The position numbers and the translations under genes were made by a program. 64,000 nucleotides of DNA from Vigna angularis (taxonomy: Eukaryota; Streptophyta; Magnoliopsida; Fabales; Fabaceae). The notes under the pieces were generated by a model. It had not been told where the DNA came from. It was given only the letters and a program-made list of their open reading frames with translations, and made no database searches. The DNA lies in assembly GCF_016808095.1 (NCBI RefSeq), contig NC_068974.1:2480001-2544000 (forward strand). Direction: 5' to 3'. Below, one piece after another: positions 24,310 through 40,341 of the stretch. How positions within the stretch are numbered: the stretch's first letter is position 1; each line of letters begins with the position of its first letter.

Positions 24310-24590
24310 GGCTAGCGGAATAGAGACCCCAATGTTGTTTTTCGTTGTGTGTCACCCCTTTGTCTATGTGGAGAGAAAACAATGGTCAGAACAGCTCGAA
24401 CGGCTAAGAATAGAGGGAAACAATTTTGGGGGTGCCCTAAGTACAAGGTAACCGAATGTGGATGAGTTGTTGTTTGTTTTACTTCAAAGTCGTATTCATT
24501 AGGTTTTATTTTTTTTTTCAGAACGGGCATGAAAACGATGGTTGCAATTTCTTCAAATGGTGTTGTGATGATGGTAATGAAAAATGATAT
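24310..24590 (+). pseudogene. GRF-type zinc-finger protein remnant
   Basis: In the frame containing 24343-24345 the plus strand reads CVSPLCLCGEKTMVRTARTA, then KNRGKQFWGCPKYK, then a GT-AG intron (donor at about 24448, acceptor at about 24521), then NGHENDGCNFFKWCCDDG. This is the GRF zinc-finger layout (CxCG ... FWGCPxYK ... CxFFxW), known from small plant nucleic-acid-binding proteins often found near or in MULEs. An ATG at 24308 is in another frame and the domain frame has a stop at 24313-24315, so the N-terminus is frameshifted. It converges on the transposase fragment. It is either cargo or a degenerate second gene of the transposon. Confidence 0.7.
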
Positions 24591-24626
24591 ACGAATCTGA
24601 AGTGGGAAGAAAAGCATGAGTGTTTG

Positions 24627-25448
24627 TCAAACCTCTTCATCACTATCTGTTGTAGTAAGTAATTCCTTAGATTTCCACTCCTCATCTGACAAACCTCTCT
24701 CATCATGATCATCACTTTCAACACTCACATCATCACTGTCTTTAAGACTTTCGACTTCTACTTCCACATTACCATCTATAACACATTGAACACTCACATC
24801 CACAAGTCCCTCTAAGCACTCATTATTTTCATGTACATCACGTTCATTAGTAGATGTACTCCAACTACAAACATGAACTTCATCCTCCACAACTCCTTCA
24901 ACACCATTAACATCTTCTTCAACCTCGTGGAACTCTTTTACGTTACCATGACCTTCAACCTCTACTTCAACAGCATCACCATCTTCTTCACCCTTATGCA
25001 CCTCTTCTAAGTCACCATCAACTTCACCATCTACATGAACACCGTCACCATCTTCTTCACCCTCTTCTTGTACTTCACCATCAGCATGAACTTGTCCTTG
25101 ATCATTAGTAACATATTGAAGCATATTTATCACTTCAGGCTCAAAAACAACATGTATAACGTATAAATGAACCTCACCATTAAGCCTACCTAAGTTAGCC
25201 ATATGCATGACACCATTGTCATCAATCAATTCTTTCAACCTATTTTCCAACATTGAACCCCCTCCTGCACAGTACCATAATTGTTTAAAGTTATCATATC
25301 CAAAACTTTTCACTACACAAACAACCACAAAATAACTTCAGACATCAGGTTCAAAGGACAAAGTTGTTGTCTCCCCTTCATACTTCAAGGTACCATCAGT
25401 AATGAATTTCCCCCCATGGTGGAAAACACAGTAAAAAACGTCGCCCAT
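24627..25448 (-). pseudogene. MULE (MuDR) transposase N-terminal fragment with acidic region
   Basis: Reading on the minus strand from the ATG at 25448, the start MGDVFYCVFHHGGKFI is typical of the PB1-like N-terminal region of plant MuDR transposases. It continues to FEPDV, where a stop breaks the frame at about 25338. After the break comes VVCVVKSFGYDNFKQLWY, then the GGGSMLENRLKELIDDNG block, then a long Asp/Glu-rich stretch with repeated EEDGD/VHVDGEV motifs, ending LLTTTDSDEEV. The MULE transposase catalytic domain and the SWIM zinc finger that normally follow are missing; the internal deletion joins this segment to the GRF remnant. It cannot encode an active transposase. Confidence 0.75.
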
Positions 25449-25842
25449 TATGCACAACACAATATCAATATATCTACACACACAACACAGTATGACGACA
25501 AAAAATAATATATTAAAACAATAACAAAACGCACTCACAAAGACTCATATAACTTTAAACATACATGGGGGACCACCAAAACCCAATCAAGAATGCGGAC
25601 CAAACCATAGGGGACCATAATCGAATATTATACTTTTCCAACTATAAAAAGTAAGATAATAAACCACAAAAACTGACATTCGTTCAGATTAACTTCCAAT
25701 GACAGAAGGTCCCACAACTCACCTCGTGCTTCAACCTTTTCCACATGCACCGGTAATTCACCCACCAACACTCGCGCATCCACTCGAACAACAACGTCTT
25801 TCTGATTCCTAAAACACTCGCGCATCCACTCTTTTCCAACTA

Positions 25843-26233
25843 TGAGACACGAGCCCTAAAACAATAAATTCCCCCAATTTGATTTTCATTTCCCAATTGC
25901 AGAGAAAATGGATGTTTCAGCAAAAAGAATAATACCATTTTCCATCTTTGCCCTTTCTTTAATTAATTTAAGCAAAAATTATAATATATTTACTTAATTC
26001 TTTAATTCTAAATTTTAAAAAATCGCATTCACACACGTTTTTATTGACACGTGTACTAAAAATGCGGTGTCACCAGGTCACAAAACACACTCAATAACGT
26101 CATTTGATGAAATTGACGGAAAGGATTTATTTGCATCAAATTAACAAAAATAAGGACCCAATTGAGACGCCAAAAAATAAAGAGACCTATTTAAAATTCT
26201 GGATGAAAATAGGGACCTATTAAAACATTAAAC
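25843..26233 (-). repeat. Right terminal inverted repeat of the MULE
   Basis: Reverse complement of 23834-24223 with scattered substitutions and small gaps. It ends ACATTAAAC at 26233. Confidence 0.92.
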
Positions 26234-26634
26234 CTTTTATTTTCAAGTCAATAAACATTTGAGCCATGTTGTCACATACTATGTAACTTATCATTACATA
26301 TATTCATTAAATTGTAAAAGAATTATGTATAAGATAAACTATATTATGTTATTTGTGAACTTATAGTATTTAATTAAATTTCCATTTCATTATTAAAAAA
26401 CGTTAAAACCTTATTTGGGACATCATTTCTCTGACAAATTAATATTATATAAAACGCAATAACCTAAGATTCATTTTTTTTATCGTATGACATGGAAAAA
26501 TGCACTTGGTAGATTTTTCAACTTCCAAAAACAAGCACACACATATAAACATGACATTTTTATATACTATATTATTCAATAATGAATGCGTCTAAGTTAG
26601 TAAAACATATGTGGCCACTATATATTTTTATTAT

Positions 26635-26638
<4 letters not shown>

Positions 26639-26679
<41 letters not shown>
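26639..26679. repeat. (TA)n microsatellite
   Basis: About 20 uninterrupted TA units. Confidence 0.95.
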
Positions 26680-26681
<2 letters not shown>

Positions 26682-28619
26682 CTTATGAATATATTAATAT
26701 AAAGATATGAAAGTTACATCATTCAATGGTGGAATTGAAGTGTTTCCTTATAGCCGACCCTAGTTTCTTTCACTTCTTTTGTGGTGTTTTTTCTTTTTCT
26801 TTCTTTTCTTATGTTTGATTTTTTTTTCCTTTTTTTTTTCTGACGTTGAAGGACTGTTTTTGGTTTCTGGTTCTCTTTTATTGTGCATTTTCTCTAACAG
26901 GTTGTGGCCAATATCCTTTTGGTGACAAGTAACAATCATCTAATTATTTTTCTTAATTTAATGACACTAATTTAGAGAACTTTGATTTTGGTTTTCAAAA
27001 ATGTCTTCTGATGTAGTAGTAAATTTGAAAGTCAATGCTTGGTTTTACTCAAATTTGTTGTATATGTATGTTTGACCTAATGGGACATTACATAAATTTA
27101 GGGTTTATAGAGAAAAAGACTTTGTCATTGGTAGGTAGAAAACCTTTGTGTGGAGAACATCAAGACACCTTATGCTCAATGAAAAAGGCCAATGTAATTT
27201 ATTTATTCATCTTTCACTACCCTTTACTTTTATTTTTTAGGGGTTATAATAAACTTATAATATATTTCTTTTTCCTTTTTATTGTGATTGTTTTATGTTC
27301 ATATAACATTGTTAGCATTTACCTTTGGAAGAGTTTTACACAAGAAAAAAAAACCCTTTTATTATAAACTCTTTTGGGATCAATATATAGTTATTTTTTA
27401 TTTATGATATTCTTAAAATGATTGTTTTGATGTTAAGATAAAAAAAATAGTGAATGAGAAACGTATTTCTTAGATATGTGATGATTACCATACTGTTTAA
27501 CTAAAAGAAAAATACAAATTTAAAGTTTCAAAATACGTTTTATCTTTATTCACTAAACTAAAAGCCAATAGTTATATACAAAATTTAAGCAATAAAGACA
27601 AGTGTTCGTAATAAACATAAGAAAAAGTGCAAATAACATTCATGTTTATCTGATATTTTTTGTGTGATATACATATAATTTTAATCTTCTCAAAGTTATA
27701 TTACATAAAAAAATTAAGACTTATATTATATAAGTCTACCGAGAAGATATGCACTTTTACATTACTATATATTGTATAAACTTTGGAAAAAAAAAGTATT
27801 ATATAGGGTTGAAATAATACAACAAGATGTGAAGTAAAGTTAATTATGTTAAATTTGGAGAATGTGAGGGTAATATATTGGTGGTGAAGAAAATCGTAAA
27901 TACGTGTGAGAGTGTCACTTTCATATCTTTTAAAATATTATGATTCATGAATGTGGTCTGATCTACAGAAATTAAAGATGGAAGAAGTGTGATGGTCCCA
28001 ACCCTACGTGCAACACATCACACTTTGGAGTTTAGAAAAGGTCAAACCCTAAATATCCATTGCCCCACAAAACCTTCATTTTTGTTACATGTAAAGGTGA
28101 CACTTGTCATTTCCTCCCACACAACTATATTCATTCATTGCTACATTATGACTATGCTTCACCACCATAAATGGAAAAGGATATTAGTGGCAAATGGGGG
28201 TCTTTTTTTTTTCTTCCTTAAACAATAATGATTGCAAAAAAATTAAATTCATACTTTTGGAATTATTTGTCTCCCAATTTGAATGACTAATCAGATTTTA
28301 AGGAACATAAATAATGATAGGAGGAAAAAAAAACTTTAAAAACTTGAGGATTATCACTTAGAGGAGAAACAATTTGCTAGGTCGGAAATTGATACAATTA
28401 TACAACGAGGAACACTATATATATTATGATTATTATTGTCCACAAAAATCTAGTCCAAAACACATAAGTTTTATTTGGTGGTTAAGATTGAATAGGATGG
28501 TTATTTATCTTTGTTATAATTAATACTTGATAAGTTAATAAAAAAAAATTTATTTAGGTTGATGTGGAGACTTTTGTATTTAAGAAGTTGGGTTAGAAAA
28601 ATAATGTAATAAGATAATT

Positions 28620-28790
28620 ATTTTATCTTTTTCTCCTTTATTAGCATTATCCTTATTATTGAAAGTCTTGTTATTATTACCAATACTATTATAACTATTA
28701 TCATTATCATTACATTTATCAATATTATATATATCATTATTATTATTATAACAATAATAAGTATCAGTAGCAGTATTACTACCACTGTTT
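28620..28790. repeat. Degenerate ATT/ATC trinucleotide tract
   Basis: Interspersed TTATTATTA, ATTATCATTATC and AATACTATTATAAC triplet motifs. Read on the minus strand it gives an Asn/Asp/Tyr-rich frame that is not a gene. Confidence 0.6.
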
Positions 28791-30748
28791 TCCATTATTG
28801 CTAGTATTTTGGATGTCATCACAAATATCATAAAAAAAATAATAAGAATCAAAATATGTAGGTAAAAATTTAATATCTAGTTCTGTTAACCTCATCACAC
28901 TCATTGAATTATATTGAGATTGAAAGAGAAAAAAAGAAAAAGTGAAGGCAGACAGAAAAAAAATATGTTAAATTGTATGTCTACGAAACTTTATACAAAC
29001 CTCACATTACAGATTAGTTCAAGTTTTTAATATAATATTAAAATTATGAGTTAGATTCTATTCTAATAAAAAAAATGTTGTTTCTTGAATCTATTATTTT
29101 ACTATCGGACCATTTATTAATGTATAATTTTATGTTTGAGATATATATATCTCAATATAAAAGAAATATATTTACATTAATTAAAAAAAATCAATTTATA
29201 ATATCATTTTATAAGCTAATTTTGTAAGATTGAGTTAGATCTAAAATCTATCACTTTAAAACATTTTTAAAATATTTTATATAAGTTTATACACTTAGTT
29301 TTACAATATGAAAACTTAATCGAATGAATATATCTTCTTTAACAATCAATATTCTAAACTTTATTATTTACTCAATAAATAATATAAAGAATGTGTAAAT
29401 TTGATGTAGTTACCATGTGTGTGTAAAAAAGAATCATGTGTTTAACTACGATTAGTCATTCTATTCTGAGTGATAAAAAAATCTAAATTGACATAAAAAA
29501 ATACATTTTCAATACTATTGTATGTAAAAGAGTTAGAACACTCGGATGATTTATTATTTATATATTTTTTGCCAATAAAAAAAAAGATAGTATATTGATA
29601 TAAGTGGTTCACTTTGAACCTTCGACATTGATAATTTTACTTTAGAAAATAAATTATGAAGTAATCGTGTATATGTTTAATTTCTAAATTTGAGAATGGC
29701 TCATGGAAAGATATCTTTAAAAATTAATCGACATTATTCGTTTTATACCAAAAGAATTTTTAATTTTGTGATAGATTAATTAGTATATGTAGCTATCATG
29801 TAGGGTATTTTTGACAACGCATTTTTTAAAGTAGACAACAAATGTTCGGGCCATACATATCACTTGTTGTACATACTTATATAAAAATACTTTTAAAAAG
29901 TAATCGAAATTATTGGCTTTATACACTAATAAAATTTTTATATTTTTGACAAACACATTTTTTTTTATATTGAACAACACTATTTTTTTTTTATTCATCA
30001 CAAGAGTTTGAAGGATAAATTACTTGTTGTACATGTTACGCACTCATTGAAAAAAAAAGGTTTCCCAAAAATATTTTTGACATTATAATAATCAAACTTT
30101 TCTTTGTCGCTCATAAAAAAAAAAGAAAAACCTTCACCATGTACGACAAATAACGGGAGCATTCTTACAGCCAGAGAATCTTCAGTCTTAGAAAATGAGC
30201 TTTAGAATAATTTCATTCTACATTAGTTAGGTTAAACTTTGTAATGAAATTATTCTCTGAAAAACTTAACCATTTTCACAACTTAATAGTCAACCAAACA
30301 AACATCAAAATTAATCCATCTCATAGTTGCCATTTCAATTTCATTTAATTTCTCACAACTTTTTCACTCTTGTTTGAAAAATGTTGTTGATAGATCGTGA
30401 GAGGAGGGTCACTCTTATTGGCACACCATCACATATTTTCCACAATTTAGAAAGTAAGATCCATACATGATAAGAAAGAAATATTAGTATATTGAAGAAG
30501 CATCGTACTATATAATTAGGTTTTAGATTCCACCAATGATGTCATAATTTTATCATAAACTATTGAGAACTCTTATCATTAAAGATAAGATAAATAAGTA
30601 TAAATTTCACTAAACTAATTTCATATGATTAGACATAAAATTTACTTTTTTAAAATAGTATTACAATCATCCCAAAACTCTATTATAGCAAGATTTATTA
30701 TTGGTTAAGTATACTCTACTATTATACTATCCATTGTTTAGTTTCATA

Positions 30749-33937
<3,189 letters not shown>

Positions 33938-36303
33938 TATAAGACCCCATAAAATTGGGAATAATTATAAATAATATTTGTATGAATTTAATATAGTTTA
34001 AAGGTGTTAGGTGAATCAATGTAATATTGTATAGGTGATTGTTAATTTTGTTATGATATTGGAAAGGGGATAAAAAGGAGTTATATATTAGCTTTTGTAC
34101 CATTTATTAGTTTGGGTATAGTGGCCCAGTGGTGTAGGCGCTGGTCCAACTTCTTATGCGACCGAGCTTCTTGGGTCGGGCTGGGTGTAGTTGCAGGGTT
34201 AACTCGGTCCAATGGGTTTGTTTTAAGTTTTTTTAATTAGTTTAGATGAATAAATACTAAATTAATCAAGGTTAGCCTTATAATTTAAAATCTAGCCACC
34301 TTGAGGGAAATTTCAGAGAAAGAGAGAGGGTTTTCGGGTTGGTCACGCGAAGGTCTAGAAGTTGAAAGGGTTGTAGTTTGAGTACGGATAAAGGTTTGCT
34401 AAGAGTAGAGGTAAGGGGAGTTAGGCTTCAATGTCTATGTTTGAGAAATTATGTGTGAGTGTATGTCCCTTTTGTTTGATGTGTGTGTTGTGAAGGTGAT
34501 GGTATATATCATGTGAATCATGCAAATGTATTTGTGTTGCATATGTTTTGTTGAGTTATGTTCATCCTTATATTCGTAAATTATTATGAATGATTTTAAG
34601 GTTTTAGGTTTTTTACGTGTTGCATGAACATGATATATGATTTTATGTATTGTATGATTTTATTGGATTATTTCTTTCCAAAACCAAGTTGTGTATGGGT
34701 GGTTTTGGGTTATGCCGAGTTCTTATGAGGTTAGTATAACATGTGTTATGGGATTTTCGGGTTATGTATATGTAATGCCATATTGATATATGCATAGACC
34801 ATATTGTTAATAGATTATCTTGAGTTCTTTAAGGTTGTTTTACGTGAGGTTGAGTTCATTTATGCATTATTATAATTACCTCATGTGTAATCGGGTTGAT
34901 TTACATAAGGTTATGATGTTTAAGGGGTGGTTGAATTATATGTATATCTATAGTTGATTTCCATACTTTCTATGTTGCTACAATTATGTTTTTTTATTGT
35001 ATTGATGATTAATTGGTGTGTTTCCATGTTTTGTGCGGCCTATTTTGGGGGAAATAGGGTGTGAAACTAGGTTGACCGAGTTGTGGCTGGGTTGGTTGAA
35101 GTGTCTGGCCGAGCTAGTCGGGTTGTCCAAGTCTGGAATGTTCTGGACCTCAGTTTTGAGGTTCTGGGGCTCAAATTTGAATGTTCTTAGGATCATTTTC
35201 GTGTGTGTGTGTGTGGTGGGCGGTTGGGTTTGATGTTGGTCGACCTCCTAGTGACGATGACTGAGTTGTTTGAGGTGTTGTTTAAGTTGTTTGTGTTTTG
35301 TCCGTGCTATTTGGGGACCTTGGTTTCAGGATTTTTGAACTTTCTTTTTGGTGTGGTTTAGGCCGATTTGGGGTTTTTATCTCATGGCCGAGCTGTTTAG
35401 GGTGTTTGGCGAGCTCTTTGAGCACTTTGTCGAGTTGGTGTAGCTGAGATTGAGCTGTTTACATTACTTTTCGAGTTGTGCAATTTGATTGCCAAGTGTT
35501 GTAGTGTGTGTGTCGAGTTGTTTGTAGTGTTAGTTGAATTGTTTTTACTTACTGTTTTTTAATAAACCATACTATTGTGTTGACTATGGTTGAGGCGGTG
35601 GATCGTATGTAGTTTGACGTATTCTTTAGTAGTGATGCGAGAAAGTCCTTGATTTAGTGCAGACCCTGTTTTGGTGAACATGAAAGTCCTGCGTTGGTGT
35701 GTGGACCCTGTTTTGTGGAACAGGAAAGTCCTACGTTAATGCGTAGGTTCAATTTTGGTGAACTGGTCATGTGTGTTGAAGTACGGAAGATGACATATGG
35801 CGATAGTGATTGGTGGTGGTGACACGATTTATCTGGATAAGAGTTTGGATTAACAATGTGTTTTGTGTGTTGAAATTAATTGATGTTCTAAGTTTATACA
35901 TTATTAGATAATTGTATTATAATATGTGTTTTTGGATATTGATGTTGTTAGCTCACTACATTTGTGGTGATGGTTTCCACTAAATGATCGTATTTATACT
36001 AAAGAATATGATGTTACAAATCATATTGTTGATGATATTGATGTAGTGTAGATCGAGAGATGAGTGGAAAATTATTTTCAAGGTTTTCAAACTTTATTTC
36101 TTTTAAATATATTATATTGAGGAATTTTGGTACGAAATTTCAAGTTGTACTCAGATTGTTTATTATTTTCATGAGTTTTGATTAGTTTTATGATGACGTA
36201 AAGATATTTCAAAATATTTAACTATATTGTGATTGTATCGTAGTTGTATTTTTTTTAATCAAGTAGCATTCTTTTACATAACATCGTAAATCGGGGTGTT
36301 ATA
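33938..36303 (+). mobile_element. Ty3/gypsy solo LTR with 5-bp target-site duplication
   Basis: The 2366-bp segment starts TATAAGACCCC and ends GGGGTGTTATA. It is flanked on both sides by the perfect 5-mer gagac (33933-33937 and 36304-36308). The imperfect terminal inverted repeat (ATAA.ACCCC / GGGGTGTTAT) and length fit legume gypsy LTRs that normally begin TGTAAGACCCC and end GGGGTGTTACA. Here both terminal dinucleotides read as C-to-T type changes (TG to TA and CA to TA). No coding domains and no second LTR are present, so the internal region was presumably lost by LTR-LTR recombination. Inside are GAGTTG/TCGAG-rich stretches and a GAAAGTCCT repeat. Confidence 0.87.
35641..35775 (+). repeat. 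GAAAGTCCT tandem repeat in the solo LTR
   Basis: Three imperfect units of about 43-48 bp, each beginning GAAAGTCCT and containing a GTGGACCCTGTTTTG-like phrase and GTGAAC or GGAAC. Confidence 0.75.
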
Positions 36304-36308
36304 GAGAC

Positions 36309-39120
36309 AATTAGTGGGGAAGGTTCGCAATAGTGTCTCGCTAGAGGAAGGAAATTGGCTCTAGCTCCGTTTTAAATGTGAGAATGGTAGGCTTTGTCCA
36401 TGTCGACTATGACCATGATATCTATGATAACGATAACGGGTAATAATATTACAATTTACGACAGTGAAATGAAAAAAAAAGTTCAAACGGTTTTTGTAAA
36501 AAAATAAGAAAGAGACGAAATAATATAAAACAAAAAACACGGTGGTGGTTTAAAAAAGTAATTTTGATTCAAAAGAATAAAATAAAAAACAAACATATAT
36601 TTTTATACTTAGCAACTAAATAATTCAAAATTAGAGATTAAAACCACTCCTTTTAAAAGGATGAGATCAAAATAATTATTCAAAGTTTTATTGCAAGAAC
36701 CATTTTTTAATTTTACGTAATAATACAAAAATCAAAATATATTTGATCCATTAATTTAAACTTAAGTCTAAGCTTTTAGGTTTTTAAAACATGATATCCG
36801 TGTTTAAGTTGAGGGGTTAGAATAGTATTTTGCATTTGGTGAATAGATTTTGGGTTTTCCTAATGGATTGCATAAGCTACTTTAGTAGGGGTGAGTTTAG
36901 TAAGCATGTAGGGAGTTTCAAAAAGAAATTTGAAAGAAATTTTTTTCAAATAAATCTCTCACCGTATATATTTTAAAGTAAATAATATATATAGTTATCG
37001 TTTGGATTTTGTAAAATACCAATATATATTTTTTATCAATCAAAAGTTATATGCATTTAGGAAATTTTTTTATCAAAGGCACCCTTAAGAAGAGAAGATA
37101 GAGGTAAAAATCATAATAAAAAAAACTTCTTTTCAAATTATAAACATTAAACAAGGTAATTTAAAATAAGAAAAAAGAAATGAAAGAAAATGGAGGAGAA
37201 TGAAGAAAAGCTGGCAACAGCTAGCAATATATCAGTTATTGGCAGCAGCTATCGTAGCAGGCCTACCACAATAATTAGTAGGAACCACACCATATTTAGT
37301 TTAATCCAATAAATAAATATAATAACTTATTATTCTTATTCCATTATTCATATAACTTTATCTCTATTTTTATTATGTTTTTATTACTTATTTCCAATCA
37401 AATAACCTTTATCTTCACTTACATTAATTTCTAAGTCATTTATCAATTAGGAAAAATAAATTAATAGGCAGTTGTAATTTAGATTTCTATATTAATGAAC
37501 TAATGTTCTATTTTCCGATAATATATATCGTTTATATGTAATATTTTTAAAAAAAACTCATCCATACTGACAATATAATTTTTTAATACTATTATCCAAT
37601 TATAAGTTGGCATATGATAAGACTGTTTATTTGACAATAATTAATAATTATTTAAAGATGATTTCTAAGCAATTAATATACCAGCGTAAAAAATTATTCT
37701 GATAATATATGAAAACGAAAAAAATATTTGATAAATAAATGTGATGGTAACAAAATTATAATATTCTTATTTTAACTATTTAAGAACACCTGCTGCATGA
37801 CTGCATGAAGGAGTTGTCCATAATTGTCCATAGAAGAGAATTTGGAGAAGTAGGGAATAATGAAAGTAAAAGTGGTACTCATCGCAGACATCAACAAATT
37901 TAGAAAAGGCAATTATCATATTTTCTACTCTAATTTATTTGGTATTAATAAAAGAGTATTTTCCTTTTATATATAAATTAAATCGAAGTAAATTAAGTAC
38001 GAGAAGTCAAAATATTAGTATTTAGTTAGATGTTAGAAAGGTGTAAGAACATTAAAAAGTTAATGATTATAATTTTGATTTAAAATATTTTTCATTCTTT
38101 CCTTTACTTTACCTACATATATTTTATGACTTTTACATAATTTAACAATTTTAAAAAATTATAATTTTGTTTGAATCTTCAAATTTGTATACATTTATAA
38201 TTTTATTTTTTAAATTTCACTTAATTATAAGTAATTTCTTTTGTAGCATATTAAACAAATATTTAGATAAAAATTGAACTAAAAGTATTCAAATTTAGAA
38301 ATTATTTACAGCTTAACAGTGAAGTGAATTTGAAATAGAATATTTAACATATTGAAAAAGCAATCCGTTATTTAACTATAAAAAGAAGTTAGGAGCAACC
38401 CGAAGGAAGCAGCTGTGGTGGCTGTAGATGGCAGAGTTGTATTGTAGGGTGGCGGAACAGCGTGGCAGACATTATCACTATCCTTACATAACGTCACTAT
38501 AATCAATCACTTTTTTTGAGTGGAATCTAAGATACGGCTCAATATGGACATAGAGATCATAGTACATATAAATATAATATTAATATAATTATGTAATTGA
38601 TTTAATGTTTTCTAGCTATTTTTACACTTTGAATTGGATTTAATATTGATTATTTTTGGACATCGTGGTGAGTTGTACATGTTATGAGAGACTTTATTCA
38701 ATAAGAAAACAATTATTTCTTCTTATCGTTCGTCTATAATTGGTCACTTGTAAAATCGAATATCGAATATAGTATGTAAAGATATTTTTAAACTTTTTTA
38801 CATGTATTTTCAACTTTTTCTTTAATATCTATAAGTCAAGATATTTCACATATTTGCCTTTTTAAAGTCAAACAATATGTAAAAGACAACAAAATACATT
38901 TTTATGTTTTATAATGGTTGAAATTTATTAAGTATAAAAAGTGACATAATCATAGTATTGTAAATATGATAAAAAAATTTCGGTTGAATCCCCATGTATA
39001 AAAACTAACAGTAATAAATTATAAATATTTTTATGTTGGTTCCACTTAAAATAGATATAGAATGTCATTTTTTTATATTAGTTAGATCCAGAACGATATA
39101 AGATAAAATGTTTAATACTT
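36309..39120. other. AT-rich intergenic DNA, no gene recognised
   Basis: The pre-insertion flank of the solo LTR, up to about 36450, has mixed composition. Beyond it the sequence is AT-rich with short GC-richer islands at 37200-37270 and 38390-38480 (GCAGCTGTGGTGGCTG) and no recognisable gene. Confidence 0.4.
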
Positions 39121-39123
39121 GGG

Positions 39124-39320
39124 TTAAATATGTTTTTAGTCCCTTAACTATCACACGATTTCGGGTTTAGTCCTTATTCGAAAGTTTTGTTCCTTTTAGT
39201 CCTCTTAGTTTTGAAACTATTATAATTAGTCCTTAAAATTGAACGACGTTAAGTTTTCTGTGAGGTGGCAAACGACGAGCCACGTGTGATGCCACCTTCC
39301 CTGACTACTTTTAATTGACG
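39124..39320 (+). mobile_element. Isolated DNA-transposon terminus, MULE-like
   Basis: It starts GGGTTAAATATGTTTTTAGT and carries repeated TTTAGTCC(C/T) phrases, then GAACGACGTTAAG and ACGAGCCACGTG. This is the style of terminal inverted repeats of legume MULE-like elements. I found no inverted partner in the following kilobases, so this is a truncated end or the partner has decayed. Confidence 0.45.
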
Positions 39321-39330
39321 TGGCAGTAAA

Positions 39331-39396
39331 GGTTTGGTGGTCGGTCGGTCTGGTGGGTGACGGACCACTCGGTTTGGTGGTCGGTCGGTCTGGTGG
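39331..39396 (+). repeat. 40-bp direct repeat GGTTTGGTGGTCGGTCGGTC
   Basis: Two copies of a 26-bp phrase (39331-39356 and 39371-39396), 40 bp apart. Each contains a tandem CGGT unit. Confidence 0.85.
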
Positions 39397-39842
39397 TGAA
39401 GTTCTTGCCATGGTTGCTCCTCCAGTGTGTCGCTAGTGTGTGTTTGATCGTTCTTCAATGTATTATGTGTGTGTTCTATATCCAGAATCGTTGTCGTCAT
39501 GTGTTATGTGCTGTGGTGTATAGATTTAAAGCATTTTTCTCATTTTTTTATTCTAAAAGTGTAGTACCATATGCTATATTGTAGTTTATTTAGTAAGGAC
39601 TTGCAACCCAGAGAAGAGAATTGGCCAACAAACTTCTTAGCCATGTTTTGACACTAAGCCTTCAAATTTATGGTTGTCGAGTCATCAAAAAGGTATGGAT
39701 AATGAAAGGTGTCACTTAGTCTATATGTATATGTTTGTCTATCTAATTTTTTTGAGTGTGTTATAATATTTTTTGTTCAATTATCAATTTTTTTGTTCAA
39801 TTATGTATCCCTTTTTAGGCCATCGAAATTGTCAAATAAGAT

Positions 39843-40341
39843 TGTTGTAGAAAGTTAACAATAATATCACAAACACAACTTTTCGAGGCATGTAGATCTA
39901 TTGTCCTTAAGAACTTATCCGCAATGTCTACAAGTCCCCTAGGATTCAACAAGAACTTCCCAAAAGATTAAGGATACCAGAACTAGCAAGGAACTCTAAA
40001 AATAGTAGAAAATAAACCCATGATGTTTTTAGGAAAGAAAAAAGAGAAAAGATGAAACTAAAAGGAAAGAAGAATGAGAGAAAAGTGTTGGGTATTTTGG
40101 AAGAGTAAAAGAATGTACTATTTATAGAGTAAAATAAGAGATGGGAAAAGGCCCACGGTCTAGATATTGTTGAAACTACTCCTAGAGTTCGCACCTTATG
40201 TTATTAGTCAAAAGTGTTCACAAAATCCACATCCTGATCCTTGGGGAAAAAAGAGATTTGATCGTGCAATGAAGAAACGTTCATCATGCAACATTCTTGC
40301 GTTGCTTTCAAAAAATTGGTTTGTAATACAAGTTTATAACA
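39843..40341 (-). mobile_element. Ty1-copia 3' LTR (minus orientation)
   Basis: On the minus strand the LTR starts TGTTATAAACTTG, directly after a polypurine tract ATGGGGGAT (about 40342-40350). It ends CTACAACA, giving TG...CA ends and about 499 bp. It contains an LTR-style promoter, CTATAAATAGTACATTC (about 40110-40125). The internal side leads to the pol remnant at 40939-41500. The 5' LTR is absent, so the element is truncated. Confidence 0.7.

Larger units (their letters stand above)
23834..26233. mobile_element. Deleted MuDR-type Mutator-like element with long inverted ends
   Basis: The inverted repeats 23834-24223 and 25843-26233 (about 390 bp each) are roughly 90% alike by eye, starting GTTTAATGT. 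Between them lie the N-terminal part of a MULE transposase on the minus strand and a GRF zinc-finger remnant on the plus strand; no catalytic DDE domain is present. The left flank is a T-run (ttttttttt) and the right flank is cttttattt, so the 9-bp target duplication is ambiguous in this low-complexity site. The high similarity of the arms suggests fairly recent activity, with mobilisation by a full-length relative. Confidence 0.9.

Noticed and set aside
24128..24451. 107-residue plus-strand frame in the MULE read as a gene
   Set aside because: It starts within the inverted repeat and crosses the GRF finger in the wrong frame. The adjacent frame carries the real domain.
28580..28852. Asn/Asp/Tyr-rich frame on the minus strand
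   Set aside because: Translation of a degenerate ATT/ATC triplet tract.
34110..34215. tRNA-like A-box words (TGGCCCAGTGGTGTAGGCGC) near the start of the solo LTR
   Set aside because: No cloverleaf could be formed, no proper B box or anticodon arm is visible, and it lies inside an LTR.
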